From positions 1-64,000 of the forward strand of contig NZ_CBQR020000171.1 of NCBI RefSeq assembly GCF_000455485.1: a DNA stretch of 64,000 nt. The letters are read 5' to 3'. Source of the DNA: Gorillibacterium massiliense (GTDB lineage: Bacteria; Bacillota; Bacilli; Paenibacillales; NBRC-103111). Below are positions 44,609 to 53,082 of this stretch, piece after piece. A program made the position numbers and the translations under genes. The notes below the pieces were generated by a model that saw only the letters and a program-made list of their open reading frames with translations, was not told where the DNA came from and searched no databases. Positions within the stretch are counted from its first letter, which is position 1; every line of letters starts with the position of its first letter.

Positions 44609-46877
44609 TCACACAAGCGACATCAGCGGAGCGGAAATATCGCTTCTGCTTAATGCCAAGTATTTTCGCGAGGCTACTCCCGTCCTATTTGCGCCGGAAG
44701 GGGAATTGCTCGACCGCGCTCGAGACGAGGGCATAGCCGTTGTGCCGACTCCCAGTTACCGCGCGAGATTAAGCCGCAACCCCATACGAATCTTACGTGC
44801 AGCGGCCGGAATGATCCATTCCGGCTTTCGTTTTGCCCGAACGGTACGCAAAGAAAAAGTCGACGTAGTTCACGCCAATTCTTTACGGGCCGGAATGATG
44901 GCTTCGCTCTTCGCGTGGCTGCACCGGAAACCGGTGATTTGGCATGTGCGGGATTTGCCGCCTGGCGGGATCATCGGGCGGGGGATTCGGCTCTTCGCCC
45001 GGTTGAGTGCAAGCCGCATCATTGGCATCTCCAAACCGGTGGTCGCCGGCATGGGAGAGAAGAGCGCCAAGGTCCATCTCGTTCATAACGGCCTTGATAT
45101 CGCCGATATTGCCCAAGAAGACCGGGCTCTTTTTCGGGAGAATTTACGTCGTGAGCTGCAGACTCCGGATGATGCCAAGGTGCTCGCCATCATCGGACAG
45201 ATCGCCCCATGGAAACGTCAGGAAGATGCCATCCGTGCCGCTGCCAGACTCCTTCGGGAAGGCAAAAAGCTGAACGTGTGGATAGTCGGCGAAGCGAAGT
45301 TTCGCGAGGAGAACATCCGCTATGAAGCCGATTTGCACAAGCTGGCGGCGGAGTTTGGCATCGAGCAGCACATCCGATTTACCGGCTTTCGCAAAGATGT
45401 CATCCCCATCTGCTGCGCCGCCGATGTCCTCCTGCTCTGTTCGGAACACGAGCCATTCGGCCGGGTAATCATCGAAGCGATGTCCCAGGCTCTTCCGGTA
45501 GTCGGAACCAATGGCGGCGGCGTTCCGGAGATAATTGAGCATGGAATAAGTGGACTGCTGTACGAAATCGGCGATGTCGCCGGTATGGCGCGGCACATCA
45601 GCCAGCTTTTGGACAATGAAGAGCTTTATCGCACCATCGGACAAAATGGAGCCGAACGGGTTCGCCGCTTCTTTACCATCGACCGCACAGTGGAGCGAAT
45701 CGAAAGCATTTATGATCTGGCGACGGACGGGAAATTCTCGAAGCAACCGCGGATCGCGATTGTTCATGACTACTTGAATCAAATGGGGGGCGCAGAGCGT
45801 CTGGTGGCGATTTTTCATCGGATGTATCCGGAGGCTCCTATTTTTACAACCATTGTAGACCGCAGCATCCTACTTCCCGAATTGCGCGATGCCGACATCC
45901 GCACCACCTGGATGCAGAAGATACCGGGTATTATGAAATATTTCAAGCATTTTTTCTGGCTGTATCCCTTTGCCGTCCGCTCGATGAAGCTGAAAAATTA
46001 CGACATCGTGCTCAGCTCCAGTACCGCCTATGCCAAAGGAGCGCCGGCAAGGAAAGATGCGGTTCATGTGTGCTATTGCAGCACGCCGATGCGGTTTGCC
46101 TGGGATTTCGACTCCTATATGGACGGCTCGGGTGTTCCGGCGCTCATGAAAGGGGCGGCTAGGCTTCTTGTCATGCCTTTGCGGATCTGGGATACGCGCA
46201 CTTCCCGGAAAGTGGACCAGATTATCGCCAACTCTTCCGTGGTCCAGATGAGAATCCAGCAGCATTATGGCATGCACGCACCGGTTGTTTTTCCGGCGGT
46301 TAATATATCCCGGTTTACAGTTAATGAGCATGCCGAAGGTGACTACTTCCTTATCGTATCCCGGCTTGTTTCTTATAAACGGATCGATCTGGCGGTTCAA
46401 GCCTGCTCCAGCATCGGACAAAAACTTGTGATCATCGGCGACGGTCCCGACCGTAAGCGGTTGGAAGGGATGGCCGGACCGCAAGTGGCTTTCCTGGGCA
46501 GGCTTCCGGATGAGGAAGTCGTGAAGTATATGGAAAATTGCCGGGCATTTCTGTTCCCGGGAATTGAAGACTTCGGCATCACGCCATTAGAGGCTAATGC
46601 ATGCGGCCGTCCGGTTATCGCTTATCAGGCCGGCGGAGCTCTCGATACCCTCGCACCGGGTGTCAATGGCATGTATTTTACCGAGCATACGGCGGAATCT
46701 CTTGCGGAGGTGCTGCATACCTTTGACAAGAATGCTTACGATCCGTACACCGTTCGCCGTCATGCCGAGCAATTCAGCGAAGAGGTGTTCGTAAACCATA
46801 TCCTCCGGGTTGTTGAACAAACGACTAACAACAAGGGGCTTAAACCTGTATATCAGACTGTGGCGGAACCGCGATAA
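44589..46877 (+). CDS. Tandem fusion of two family 4 glycosyltransferases
   Basis: 762 residues from TTG 44589 (AAAGGAGGGG upstream), twice the usual length. Residues 1-~380 are one complete GT-B enzyme: LYNHTSDISGAEISLLLN, VHNGLDIADIAQ, EHEPFGRVIIEAMSQALPV. After a short linker (about 385-395, FSKQPRI) a second complete unit starts IAIVHDYLNQMGGAERLVAI and has RLVSYKRIDLAVQA and IEDFGITPLEANACGRPVIA. The second half resembles WbaZ/mannosyltransferase types that use GDP-mannose, in keeping with manC next door. The fusion would add two sugars in sequence. Confidence 0.87.
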   Translation: MKVGLYNHTSDISGAEISLLLNAKYFREATPVLFAPEGELLDRARDEGIAVVPTPSYRARLSRNPIRILRAAAGMIHSGFRFARTVRKEKVDVVHANSLRAGMMASLFAWLHRKPVIWHVRDLPPGGIIGRGIRLFARLSASRIIGISKPVVAGMGEKSAKVHLVHNGLDIADIAQEDRALFRENLRRELQTPDDAKVLAIIGQIAPWKRQEDAIRAAARLLREGKKLNVWIVGEAKFREENIRYEADLHKLAAEFGIEQHIRFTGFRKDVIPICCAADVLLLCSEHEPFGRVIIEAMSQALPVVGTNGGGVPEIIEHGISGLLYEIGDVAGMARHISQLLDNEELYRTIGQNGAERVRRFFTIDRTVERIESIYDLATDGKFSKQPRIAIVHDYLNQMGGAERLVAIFHRMYPEAPIFTTIVDRSILLPELRDADIRTTWMQKIPGIMKYFKHFFWLYPFAVRSMKLKNYDIVLSSSTAYAKGAPARKDAVHVCYCSTPMRFAWDFDSYMDGSGVPALMKGAARLLVMPLRIWDTRTSRKVDQIIANSSVVQMRIQQHYGMHAPVVFPAVNISRFTVNEHAEGDYFLIVSRLVSYKRIDLAVQACSSIGQKLVIIGDGPDRKRLEGMAGPQVAFLGRLPDEEVVKYMENCRAFLFPGIEDFGITPLEANACGRPVIAYQAGGALDTLAPGVNGMYFTEHTAESLAEVLHTFDKNAYDPYTVRRHAEQFSEEVFVNHILRVVEQTTNNKGLKPVYQTVAEPR

Positions 46878-46922
46878 CTCGATGCACCTTAGCCGTCGAA
46901 GAGGAAAAGAGGAGATGATTCG

Positions 46923-48296
46923 ATGAAACTTGTCCTGTTATCCGGCGGATCAGGCAAACGCTTGTGGCCGCTTTCCAATGATTCTCGCTCCAAACAATTT
47001 CTTAAAGTGTTGAATAACGAACAGGGCGGGCTGGAATCCATGGTGCAGCGCGTATGGGGACAGATCACCCGCGCCGGTTTGAGGGAGCACGCCTATCTGG
47101 CAACGGGAAGAGGTCAGTTGGATCTGATTCACAGCCAGATCGGCGCTGATGCTCCAGTTGTTATTGAGCCGGAACGAAGAGACACTTTCCCGGCTATCGC
47201 ACTGGCTGCGGTATACCTGTATTCCGTCGAAAGCGTGAAACTAAACGAAACCATCGCGATTTTGCCGGTGGATCCGTATGTGGCCGATTCCTTTTTTCAA
47301 ACGGTGAGTTCTTTAGACGGGGTTTTGAATGAAACAGGCGCTGATCTTGCGCTTATCGGCGTTAAGCCTACGTACCCATCGGAAAAATACGGCTATATTG
47401 TGCCGGACGTCGCCGCAGAAGGAGAAAATGCTTTAGGCGCCTTGAAGGTTAGCCATTTCGCCGAGAAACCGAACGAACAGGAAGCCCGAAGATTAATTGG
47501 CCAAAACGCTCTTTGGAATTGCGGTGTCTTCGCCTTCAAGCTCAGTACGATCATCAACCTGTTGATTCAGCGCGGACTGCCCATCCAGTATGAAGAATTG
47601 TCAAAACAGTACCACAAACTGCCCAAAATCAGCTTCGACTATGAAGTTGTCGAGAAAGCCGAGCATATCGTTTCGGTTCCTTATCATTCTTATTGGAAGG
47701 ATCTTGGCACGTGGAACACGCTGACGGAGGAAATCGCCACTCCGCTGATTGGAAAAGGCATGGTCAGCGCCGATTCGCTTAACACGCATCTGATCAATGA
47801 ACTGGACATTCCCGTAGCGGTGTTGGGATTATCCAACATTGTTGTTTCCGCCAGTCCGGATGGAATCCTCGTTTCCTGCAAGGAAGCCAGTCCCCGGGTC
47901 AAGGATGTCGTCAAGGAATTCGACCAGCGGCCGATGTACGAGGAGCGGAGATGGGGCTCTTACCGCGTTCTCGACTACAAAAAATTCCCTGACGGACAGG
48001 AAGTGCTGACAAAGCGAATTTGCATCGATGCGGGTAAAAATCTCAGTTATCAATTTCATACCTATCGCAGCGAAGTCTGGACCGTGATTCAGGGAAAGGG
48101 CGAGTATGTTTTGAATGACCGTGTAGGGCAATTGGAGGCCGGAGACGTTATCCGTGTACCCGTAGGTACGAAGCACAGCATTCGCGCCCTTACCGATCTG
48201 GAAATCATTGAAGTGCAGAGTGGAACTCCCCTTATCGAGGAAGATATTCACCGCTTCAGCATGAAGTGGGACGAAATTTTGCAACTGTGCAAATAG
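46923..48296 (+). CDS. manC: Mannose-1-phosphate guanylyltransferase with isomerase-like cupin
   Basis: 457 residues. The N-terminal nucleotidyltransferase domain begins LLSGGSGKRLWPLSNDSRSK QFLK, with FAEKP and the metal region typical of GDP-mannose pyrophosphorylases. From about 340 a cupin domain (EVWTVIQGKGEYVLNDRVGQ, VPVGTKHSIRAL) is the type II mannose-6-phosphate isomerase. It supplies GDP-mannose, so the polymer most likely has mannose or a GDP-mannose-derived sugar. AAGAGGAGATG precedes ATG 46923. Last clear biosynthetic gene of the operon. Confidence 0.93.
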   Translation: MKLVLLSGGSGKRLWPLSNDSRSKQFLKVLNNEQGGLESMVQRVWGQITRAGLREHAYLATGRGQLDLIHSQIGADAPVVIEPERRDTFPAIALAAVYLYSVESVKLNETIAILPVDPYVADSFFQTVSSLDGVLNETGADLALIGVKPTYPSEKYGYIVPDVAAEGENALGALKVSHFAEKPNEQEARRLIGQNALWNCGVFAFKLSTIINLLIQRGLPIQYEELSKQYHKLPKISFDYEVVEKAEHIVSVPYHSYWKDLGTWNTLTEEIATPLIGKGMVSADSLNTHLINELDIPVAVLGLSNIVVSASPDGILVSCKEASPRVKDVVKEFDQRPMYEERRWGSYRVLDYKKFPDGQEVLTKRICIDAGKNLSYQFHTYRSEVWTVIQGKGEYVLNDRVGQLEAGDVIRVPVGTKHSIRALTDLEIIEVQSGTPLIEEDIHRFSMKWDEILQLCK

Positions 48297-48538
48297 GGGA
48301 TCTATATAATTTGAACGAAATATAGTAAGGATTCCGTCACTGCAAAACCTGATTATTCTTCCAATCGCTGTTGCGCTAAGATTCCTTGATTATATAGTTG
48401 TCTAAAGGTAGGAATCTGATCGCAAAGGCGACCGCTGACGCTTTTCCAGAACAATCGGTTTCTCCGCTCCTTCATCCCTTTCTTTCGTTCAACTTATTTA
48501 GGAAAAGGAACGTATCATATCCGGGAGGAATAATAACC

Positions 48539-49042
48539 GTGCGCGTCGTGTCTGGCGTTTTGTTGCTTGCTGTGGCAGCCGCCATTTTCTTTTTTTCGTC
48601 TCAAACCTACAGTCAACAGAATCTTATTCCGAAAATGAGAACCTATATTCAGGAAGACACGCTGGCAAGAATGCTCCCTGATATGGAGATCGAGTACAAC
48701 GGCAAGCTTCTTCAGGCTAAAAAATCCCCTTATCAATTTACCCAAGTCATCCTGCGCAAAGGGGCTCATTTATTCATGTACGGGCTGCTAGCGTGTGCGA
48801 TTTCTTTTGTTCTGACATTCTATAAATGGGCCAAGTGGAAAAAAGCTATGCTCCTTTACGGAGTCGTGATTTCCATTGCGGCGCTTGATGAATGGAACCA
48901 GCGGAGTTCATTCCAGCGAACAAGCAAACCGAGCGATGTTGTGATCGATGTGATCGGAGCTACTTTGGGAGTAGCAATAAGTTTGTTGGCTATGACCGCT
49001 TTCAGAAGCGTAAAACAAAGGAAAATAAATAATCAAAACTAA
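48539..49042 (+). CDS. VanZ-like membrane protein
   Basis: 167 residues from GTG 48539, with GGGAGGA 10 bases upstream; a TTG at 48398 opens the same frame but has no ribosome site. Four membrane segments; KGAHLFMYGLLAC and ALDEWNQRSSFQRTSKPSDV are the VanZ family marks (F-x-E/D-x-Q near the third helix). VanZ-like proteins occur in many exopolysaccharide loci without a proven role. The 242 bases before it contain AT-rich sequence (TATATAATTTGAA at 48303) but no terminator that I trust. Confidence 0.85.
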   Translation: MRVVSGVLLLAVAAAIFFFSSQTYSQQNLIPKMRTYIQEDTLARMLPDMEIEYNGKLLQAKKSPYQFTQVILRKGAHLFMYGLLACAISFVLTFYKWAKWKKAMLLYGVVISIAALDEWNQRSSFQRTSKPSDVVIDVIGATLGVAISLLAMTAFRSVKQRKINNQN

Positions 49043-49051
49043 TTTTCATTT

Positions 49052-49105
49052 AGTACTTGATACAATTCGTATCATTGTGTATAATAAAAATATACAACAT
49101 GTAGC
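49052..49105 (+). promoter_or_regulatory. Promoter with GATAC-N5-GTATC operator (lasso peptide operon)
   Basis: TTGATA (49057-49062), 17 bases, TATAAT (49080-49085): a near-consensus promoter. GATACAATTCGTATC (49059-49073) overlaps the -35 and the spacer. A degenerate second copy, TATACAACATGTAGC (49091-49105, 8 of 10 arm bases), lies 32 bases downstream. The operator family is the one found before the exopolysaccharide operon. Confidence 0.8.
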
Positions 49106-49120
49106 AACGAGAGAAAGATC

Positions 49121-49162
49121 ATGACATTCGTTATCCCGAACGTTTGGTGGAGAATCCAATGA
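49121..49162 (+). CDS. Possible 13-codon leader ORF before the cyclase gene
   Basis: ATG 49121 opens MTFVIPNVWWRIQ, and its TGA overlaps the ATG of the cyclase gene (ATGA at 49159). The upstream GAGAGAAAG is a weak ribosome site. It has two adjacent Trp codons. It could couple translation or be chance; no terminator-antiterminator pair is seen after it. Confidence 0.25.
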   Translation: MTFVIPNVWWRIQ

Positions 49163-51105
49163 GTGCCATATCCGCGATTTTTCAATTCAATCAACAGCCT
49201 CTCCCTCAAGAAGACTGCACGAAGCTGCTGGAAGCAATGGAGGACATCCCGGTAGACGATATCGGAGTCTGGCAGCAGCACCCCATTTTTCTCAGCAGCC
49301 ACACCCAATGGATCACGCCTGAATCGGTAAATGATGACCAGCCGCGTTACGATTCCGAACGGAAATTGGCGATAACGGCGGATGCGATTATCGATAACCG
49401 CAGCGAGCTGTTCCAATTGCTGCAGGTGGCTCCGGATCGGCAGAGGGATATTTCCGATAGCGAACTCATCCTGCTGGCCTATGCCAAATGGGGAACGGAG
49501 TCTCCCGAACGATTGATCGGCGATTTCGCCTTCTTGATCTGGGATGAAAATAACGGCAGGCTCTTCGGAGCCCGGGATTTTTCCGGGGCGCGCAACCTTT
49601 ACTATCATAGGAACGATCAGCGAATCGTCTTCAGCACTCTCATCAAACCGCTGCTCTCCTTGAATCAGGTTCAGAAGAAACTTAACGAAGATTGGCTGGC
49701 GCAATACTTGGCGATCTTCCACATGTATGACGCGGTTGATTCCGCATCAACGATTTATCAAAACATCCTCCAAGTACCGCCTTCACACTCCGTGACCATT
49801 ACCCGCGACAAGATGATCTTAATGCCTTACTCCACGATTTTGCCTCGTGAGCAACTGAAACTTAAATCGGATGAGGAATATGTCGAAGCTTTTCAGGATG
49901 TTCTTCAAAAGGCCGTTCATTCCCGGCTGCGTACACACCGTCAAGTAGGCTCTCAGCTCAGCGGCGGATTGGACTCCGGCTCCATCGTAAGTTTTGCCTC
50001 TCCCGCTTTGAAGCAAGCAAACAAACGGTTATACACCTTCAGCGCCATTCCTGTTGACGGCTTTGTCGATTGGACGCCCGGCAACCGCATGGCCAATGAG
50101 AAGCCTTACATACAAGCAACGGTTGATCATGTTGGCAATATTGAACCAGCTTACTTAAGTTTTCCGGGAAGAAACGCTTTGTCGGAAATCGATGAATGGC
50201 TGGCTGTCATGGAGATGCCGTATAAGTTTTTTGAAAATTCGATGTGGGTGAGAGGCATCTATGAGGCAGCAGCCAGTCAAGACATTGGGGTATTGCTGTA
50301 TGGGGCACGAGGCAACTTCACCATCTCTTGGGGTTCCGCCTTTGAATATTACGCCAGTTTGCTGAAAAGGCTGCACTGGATTCACCTCTATCAAGAGCTG
50401 GCGCAATTCAGCCGCAATGTCAGACAAAGAAGGCGCTTAGTTCTATCCCTCATCGGAAAACGGGCTTTCCCGCAAATGGCTGCCATTCTCACTCATACAA
50501 CCCCAAAAACATTTCCGGCGATGATTAATCCGGCTTTCGCCGAGAGAACGGAAGTCTATGAGAAGCTCAAAGATTACGAAGCAGACTCCCCATTTGTAAA
50601 TAAACTTAATCTGCCGGAGGCTCGACTTCATCATCTGGAGCATCCCTATCACTGGAATGCGACCAGCACGAGCCACGCAAAGTTATCGCTGAAATATAAA
50701 CTGTGGGGACGTGACCCGTCCAACGATTTGCGAGTGATCCGTTTCTGCCTATCCGTTCCGGAAAATCAATTTGTGCAGAACGGTCTGGATCGCGCCTTGA
50801 TCCGTAGAGCGACAAAGGGTTATCTGCCCGACAAGGTGCGGTTAAACCAGCGGGTGCGGGGTTCCCAGGGCGTGGATTGGCTCCACCGGATGGCATCTTC
50901 CTGGAAACCTATGATTGATGAGCTTCATCAGCTTTGTGCCGATCCCTTAATGGGTGAGTACACAAACCTGTCCATGATAAAATCCGGCTTGGCCAAGGCT
51001 GAATCTGCTGTAACCCCGGAAATGGCGCTGGATACCGATATTCGGATCCTGATGAGAAGCCTGATTGTGTATCGATTTCTCAAACAGTTCCGCGAAGGGA
51101 GGTGA
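49159..51105 (+). CDS. Lasso peptide macrolactam synthetase (C protein)
   Basis: 648 residues from ATG 49159 (GGAG at 49149). It is an asparagine synthetase B homologue: an N-terminal glutaminase-like domain without the Cys2 nucleophile (it starts MSAISAIFQF), LIGDFAFLIWDENNGRLFGA, and a synthetase domain with the ATP loop SGGLDS (268-273). Lasso cyclases of the C type adenylate the Asp or Glu side chain of the core and close the ring on the freed N-terminus. The adjacent precursor, RRE and protease genes make this role near certain, and not asparagine synthesis. The first structural gene of the operon. Confidence 0.93.
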   Translation: MSAISAIFQFNQQPLPQEDCTKLLEAMEDIPVDDIGVWQQHPIFLSSHTQWITPESVNDDQPRYDSERKLAITADAIIDNRSELFQLLQVAPDRQRDISDSELILLAYAKWGTESPERLIGDFAFLIWDENNGRLFGARDFSGARNLYYHRNDQRIVFSTLIKPLLSLNQVQKKLNEDWLAQYLAIFHMYDAVDSASTIYQNILQVPPSHSVTITRDKMILMPYSTILPREQLKLKSDEEYVEAFQDVLQKAVHSRLRTHRQVGSQLSGGLDSGSIVSFASPALKQANKRLYTFSAIPVDGFVDWTPGNRMANEKPYIQATVDHVGNIEPAYLSFPGRNALSEIDEWLAVMEMPYKFFENSMWVRGIYEAAASQDIGVLLYGARGNFTISWGSAFEYYASLLKRLHWIHLYQELAQFSRNVRQRRRLVLSLIGKRAFPQMAAILTHTTPKTFPAMINPAFAERTEVYEKLKDYEADSPFVNKLNLPEARLHHLEHPYHWNATSTSHAKLSLKYKLWGRDPSNDLRVIRFCLSVPENQFVQNGLDRALIRRATKGYLPDKVRLNQRVRGSQGVDWLHRMASSWKPMIDELHQLCADPLMGEYTNLSMIKSGLAKAESAVTPEMALDTDIRILMRSLIVYRFLKQFREGR

Positions 51106-51110
51106 AAAAT

Positions 51111-51245
51111 ATGTCCAAAAAAGAATGGATCCAACCGTCCTTGGAGGAACTCAGCATCAAAATGACCCTGCAAGGTTCTGCATCCACTGAAATCGACGCC
51201 ACTTTCTCTGACGTCAATGAAACGGTACATCTGCACGGGAGCTAA
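51111..51245 (+). CDS. Lasso peptide precursor (A peptide), paeninodin-like
   Basis: 44 codons, five bases after the cyclase gene, with GGGAGGTGA as a very strong ribosome site. The leader is MSKKEWIQPSLEELSIKMTL (1-20) and has W6-x2-P9-x-L11, the RRE-recognition pattern. Thr19 is the conserved Thr at -2, so cleavage after Leu20 gives a 24-residue core (21-44): Gln1, Gly2, Ser3, Ala4, Ser5, Thr6, Glu7, Ile8, Asp9, then a tail ending HLHGS. The ring most likely joins residue 1 to Asp9 (nine residues); Glu7 is possible. Gln as first residue is unusual. C-terminal Ser44 fits phosphorylation by the kinase downstream. Confidence 0.9.
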   Translation: MSKKEWIQPSLEELSIKMTLQGSASTEIDATFSDVNETVHLHGS

Positions 51246-51268
51246 TCCCGGCAGGCGGAGGTAGAACA

Positions 51269-51309
51269 AGCCCTTATACCCTAAGAAGTATAAGGGCTCC
51301 TTCTTTAAT
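51269..51309 (+). terminator. Terminator/attenuator after the precursor gene
   Basis: AGCCCTTATAC and GTATAAGGGCT form a perfect 11-base-pair stem with an eight-base loop, then CCTTCTTT. It would make cyclase-precursor mRNA more abundant than the full operon mRNA. Confidence 0.8.
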
Positions 51310-51335
51310 ATTATGATCGTTCCGGAGTGAGTGAA

Positions 51336-52286
51336 ATGTTGAATACGGCCCAATCAACCGTTTATCGGGCTTTCGGTTTAACGGTTTCAAGCGAGATTCC
51401 GCTGCCAGAGCTGGTGGTTGCAGGAGAAGAAGATACACAGGCGGATGTTGTGATTCAAATCGATGCGAGTCAATCCGCTTCCCTATACGCCGAACTGAAG
51501 GCGCAGAATAGGCAACTGATCGTTAAAGATGGCAAGGTTATTTTTCACATTCCTCATCTGGCTTTGTTCTCTATTGAGGACGGACGGACTATTACCGTTC
51601 ATCCCCTGACGGAAATCTTCCAGAAGGAAGTTCGATTATACCTGCTTGGAACATGTATGGGTAGTGTACTGCTGCAAAGAAAAATCCTTCCAATGCATGG
51701 GAGCGCTATTCTGATGAACGGAAAAGCCTATGCCTTTGTCGGGCTTTCCGGAGCAGGCAAATCCACTCTCGCTGCGGCACTGATCAGCAAGGGATATCCC
51801 CTCTTAAGCGATGATGTGATAGCCATTACGCCAGATGGCGAAGATGGAGGTCCTGTCGTGACCCCGTCCTACCCTCAGCAAAAACTGTGGCAGAACAGTT
51901 TAACCCAACTTAAGATGGACAACCAGGATTATCATCCTTTATATGAGATAGATACTGCCGTCAAATACTCCGTACCGGTCTCCTCCGATTACTGTTCCCG
52001 AATCGTTCCTTTAGGAGGAGTATTTGAGCTGCAAAAAACCGACGAAGAGACGGTCAGCCTGAAACGATGTACGACCCTTGAGGCGGTGCAGATATTCCGC
52101 GGACATACCTTCCGGGATTTCCTCTTGCCTATGCTTGATTTGGATGCATGGCATTTTTCACAGTCGACAAGCATTATCCATCATATAGACGTATATCGGC
52201 TGCAGCGGCCGGCTTCGCTTTTGACGATCGACCAGTTGGCACAATTGATAATTGAAACCGTTGACGAGGGAGGGCAAACATCATGA
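51336..52286 (+). CDS. Lasso peptide kinase (HPr kinase-like, K protein)
   Basis: 316 residues from ATG 51336 (GGAG at 51324; GTG 51327 is a weaker option). An N-terminal domain of ~110 residues precedes an HprK-like kinase fold with P-loop GLSGAGKST (136-144, Lys142) and LLSDDVIAI as the acidic loop that carries the catalytic base. In the paeninodin system the homologous kinase phosphorylates the side chain of the C-terminal Ser of the precursor. The precursor here also ends in Ser. The regulatory HprK N-domain and any PTS genes are absent, which argues against true HPr kinase. Confidence 0.9.
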   Translation: MLNTAQSTVYRAFGLTVSSEIPLPELVVAGEEDTQADVVIQIDASQSASLYAELKAQNRQLIVKDGKVIFHIPHLALFSIEDGRTITVHPLTEIFQKEVRLYLLGTCMGSVLLQRKILPMHGSAILMNGKAYAFVGLSGAGKSTLAAALISKGYPLLSDDVIAITPDGEDGGPVVTPSYPQQKLWQNSLTQLKMDNQDYHPLYEIDTAVKYSVPVSSDYCSRIVPLGGVFELQKTDEETVSLKRCTTLEAVQIFRGHTFRDFLLPMLDLDAWHFSQSTSIIHHIDVYRLQRPASLLTIDQLAQLIIETVDEGGQTS

Positions 52287-52585
52287 CAAAGCAAACTATT
52301 GTTTTGGAGGATACCGTTTGTCAAGGAAAGGGCAATTTGGTCAGCAGCATGGATGGGGAAAAGGTGTTGATGAACATTGGCAACGGCAAGTACTACAATC
52401 TGGGGGAAATCGGCGGACGCATTTGGGATCTGATCGAAGCTCCTACACCGGTAAGTCAGCTGATAGACGGACTTATGGAAGAGTATGAGGTGAAGCGGAG
52501 CACTTGCGAGGAGCATGTATTCAATTTCCTGCAAACGATGCTAACCGAACGCCTTCTGGAAGTTCAAAGCACTGTGAATCTATAA
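52283..52585 (+). CDS. PqqD-like RRE protein (lasso B1)
   Basis: 100 residues, start overlapping the kinase stop (ATGA). It has the winged-helix PqqD fold: GNGKYYNLGEIGGRIWDLIE and EEHVFNFLQTML. As B1 it binds the leader peptide, contacting Trp6/Pro9/Leu11, and presents the precursor to the protease B2. Small size, split from B2, is normal for Gram-positive lasso clusters. Confidence 0.93.
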   Translation: MTKQTIVLEDTVCQGKGNLVSSMDGEKVLMNIGNGKYYNLGEIGGRIWDLIEAPTPVSQLIDGLMEEYEVKRSTCEEHVFNFLQTMLTERLLEVQSTVNL

Positions 52586-52602
52586 CGAAAGGGTCGGTTG
52601 GC

Positions 52603-53082
52603 TTGCTGCGAATAATAAGGAAGCTGCACAACTTTCCGGCCGGCATGATTCTGCTGCTGTTGGAAGCTTACCTTTCCTTGGGGTGGGCGCGCGTGTTAAA
52701 AGCGTTGCCCTTTTCCAAAGTCGCTCCTTCCTTGGGAGCGCAGATGCAGGAAACGGAGATGATCTGCAGCGACGCGGAAGCTAGGATCATAAAGCGGATT
52801 GGCCATGTGATAGCGGTGGCAAGCCGCTTCACCCCGTGGGAAAGCGTGTGCATGGTTCGGGCGCTGGCAGCCAGCCGCATGCTGGAGCGCAGGGGAATCT
52901 CCAGTACGCTCTATATGGGAACGGGAAAAGACAAAACCGGGAAAATGATCGCCCATGCCTGGCTGAGAAGCGGACCGATTTATGTGACAGGTGCGGAAGT
53001 CATGAGAAATTATGCAGTGGTTGGCATGTTTGCCAGAACGATTCCGTATAAAGCGAGCCGAAGGAGCATGAAATATGGATAA
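52603..53082 (+). CDS. Lasso leader peptidase (B2, transglutaminase-like)
   Basis: 159 residues from TTG 52603 with AAAGGG upstream; earlier in-frame codons overlap B1. The protein shows the transglutaminase-like cysteine protease features: Cys83 in ESVCMVRALAASRML and His118 in IAHAWLRSG. The third, acidic member of the triad is not obvious to me after GPIYVTGAE. It removes the leader after Leu20 of the precursor, with B1. Its stop overlaps the next gene by eight bases. Confidence 0.9.
   Translation: MLRIIRKLHNFPAGMILLLLEAYLSLGWARVLKALPFSKVAPSLGAQMQETEMICSDAEARIIKRIGHVIAVASRFTPWESVCMVRALAASRMLERRGISSTLYMGTGKDKTGKMIAHAWLRSGPIYVTGAEVMRNYAVVGMFARTIPYKASRRSMKYG

Noticed and set aside
49159-51105. 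A second asparagine synthetase
   Set aside because: No Cys2 in the glutaminase-like domain, and it is embedded among lasso genes; it is a lasso cyclase.
51336-52286. True HPr kinase/phosphorylase
   Set aside because: No PTS genes near, different N-terminal domain, and located right after a lasso precursor ending in Ser.
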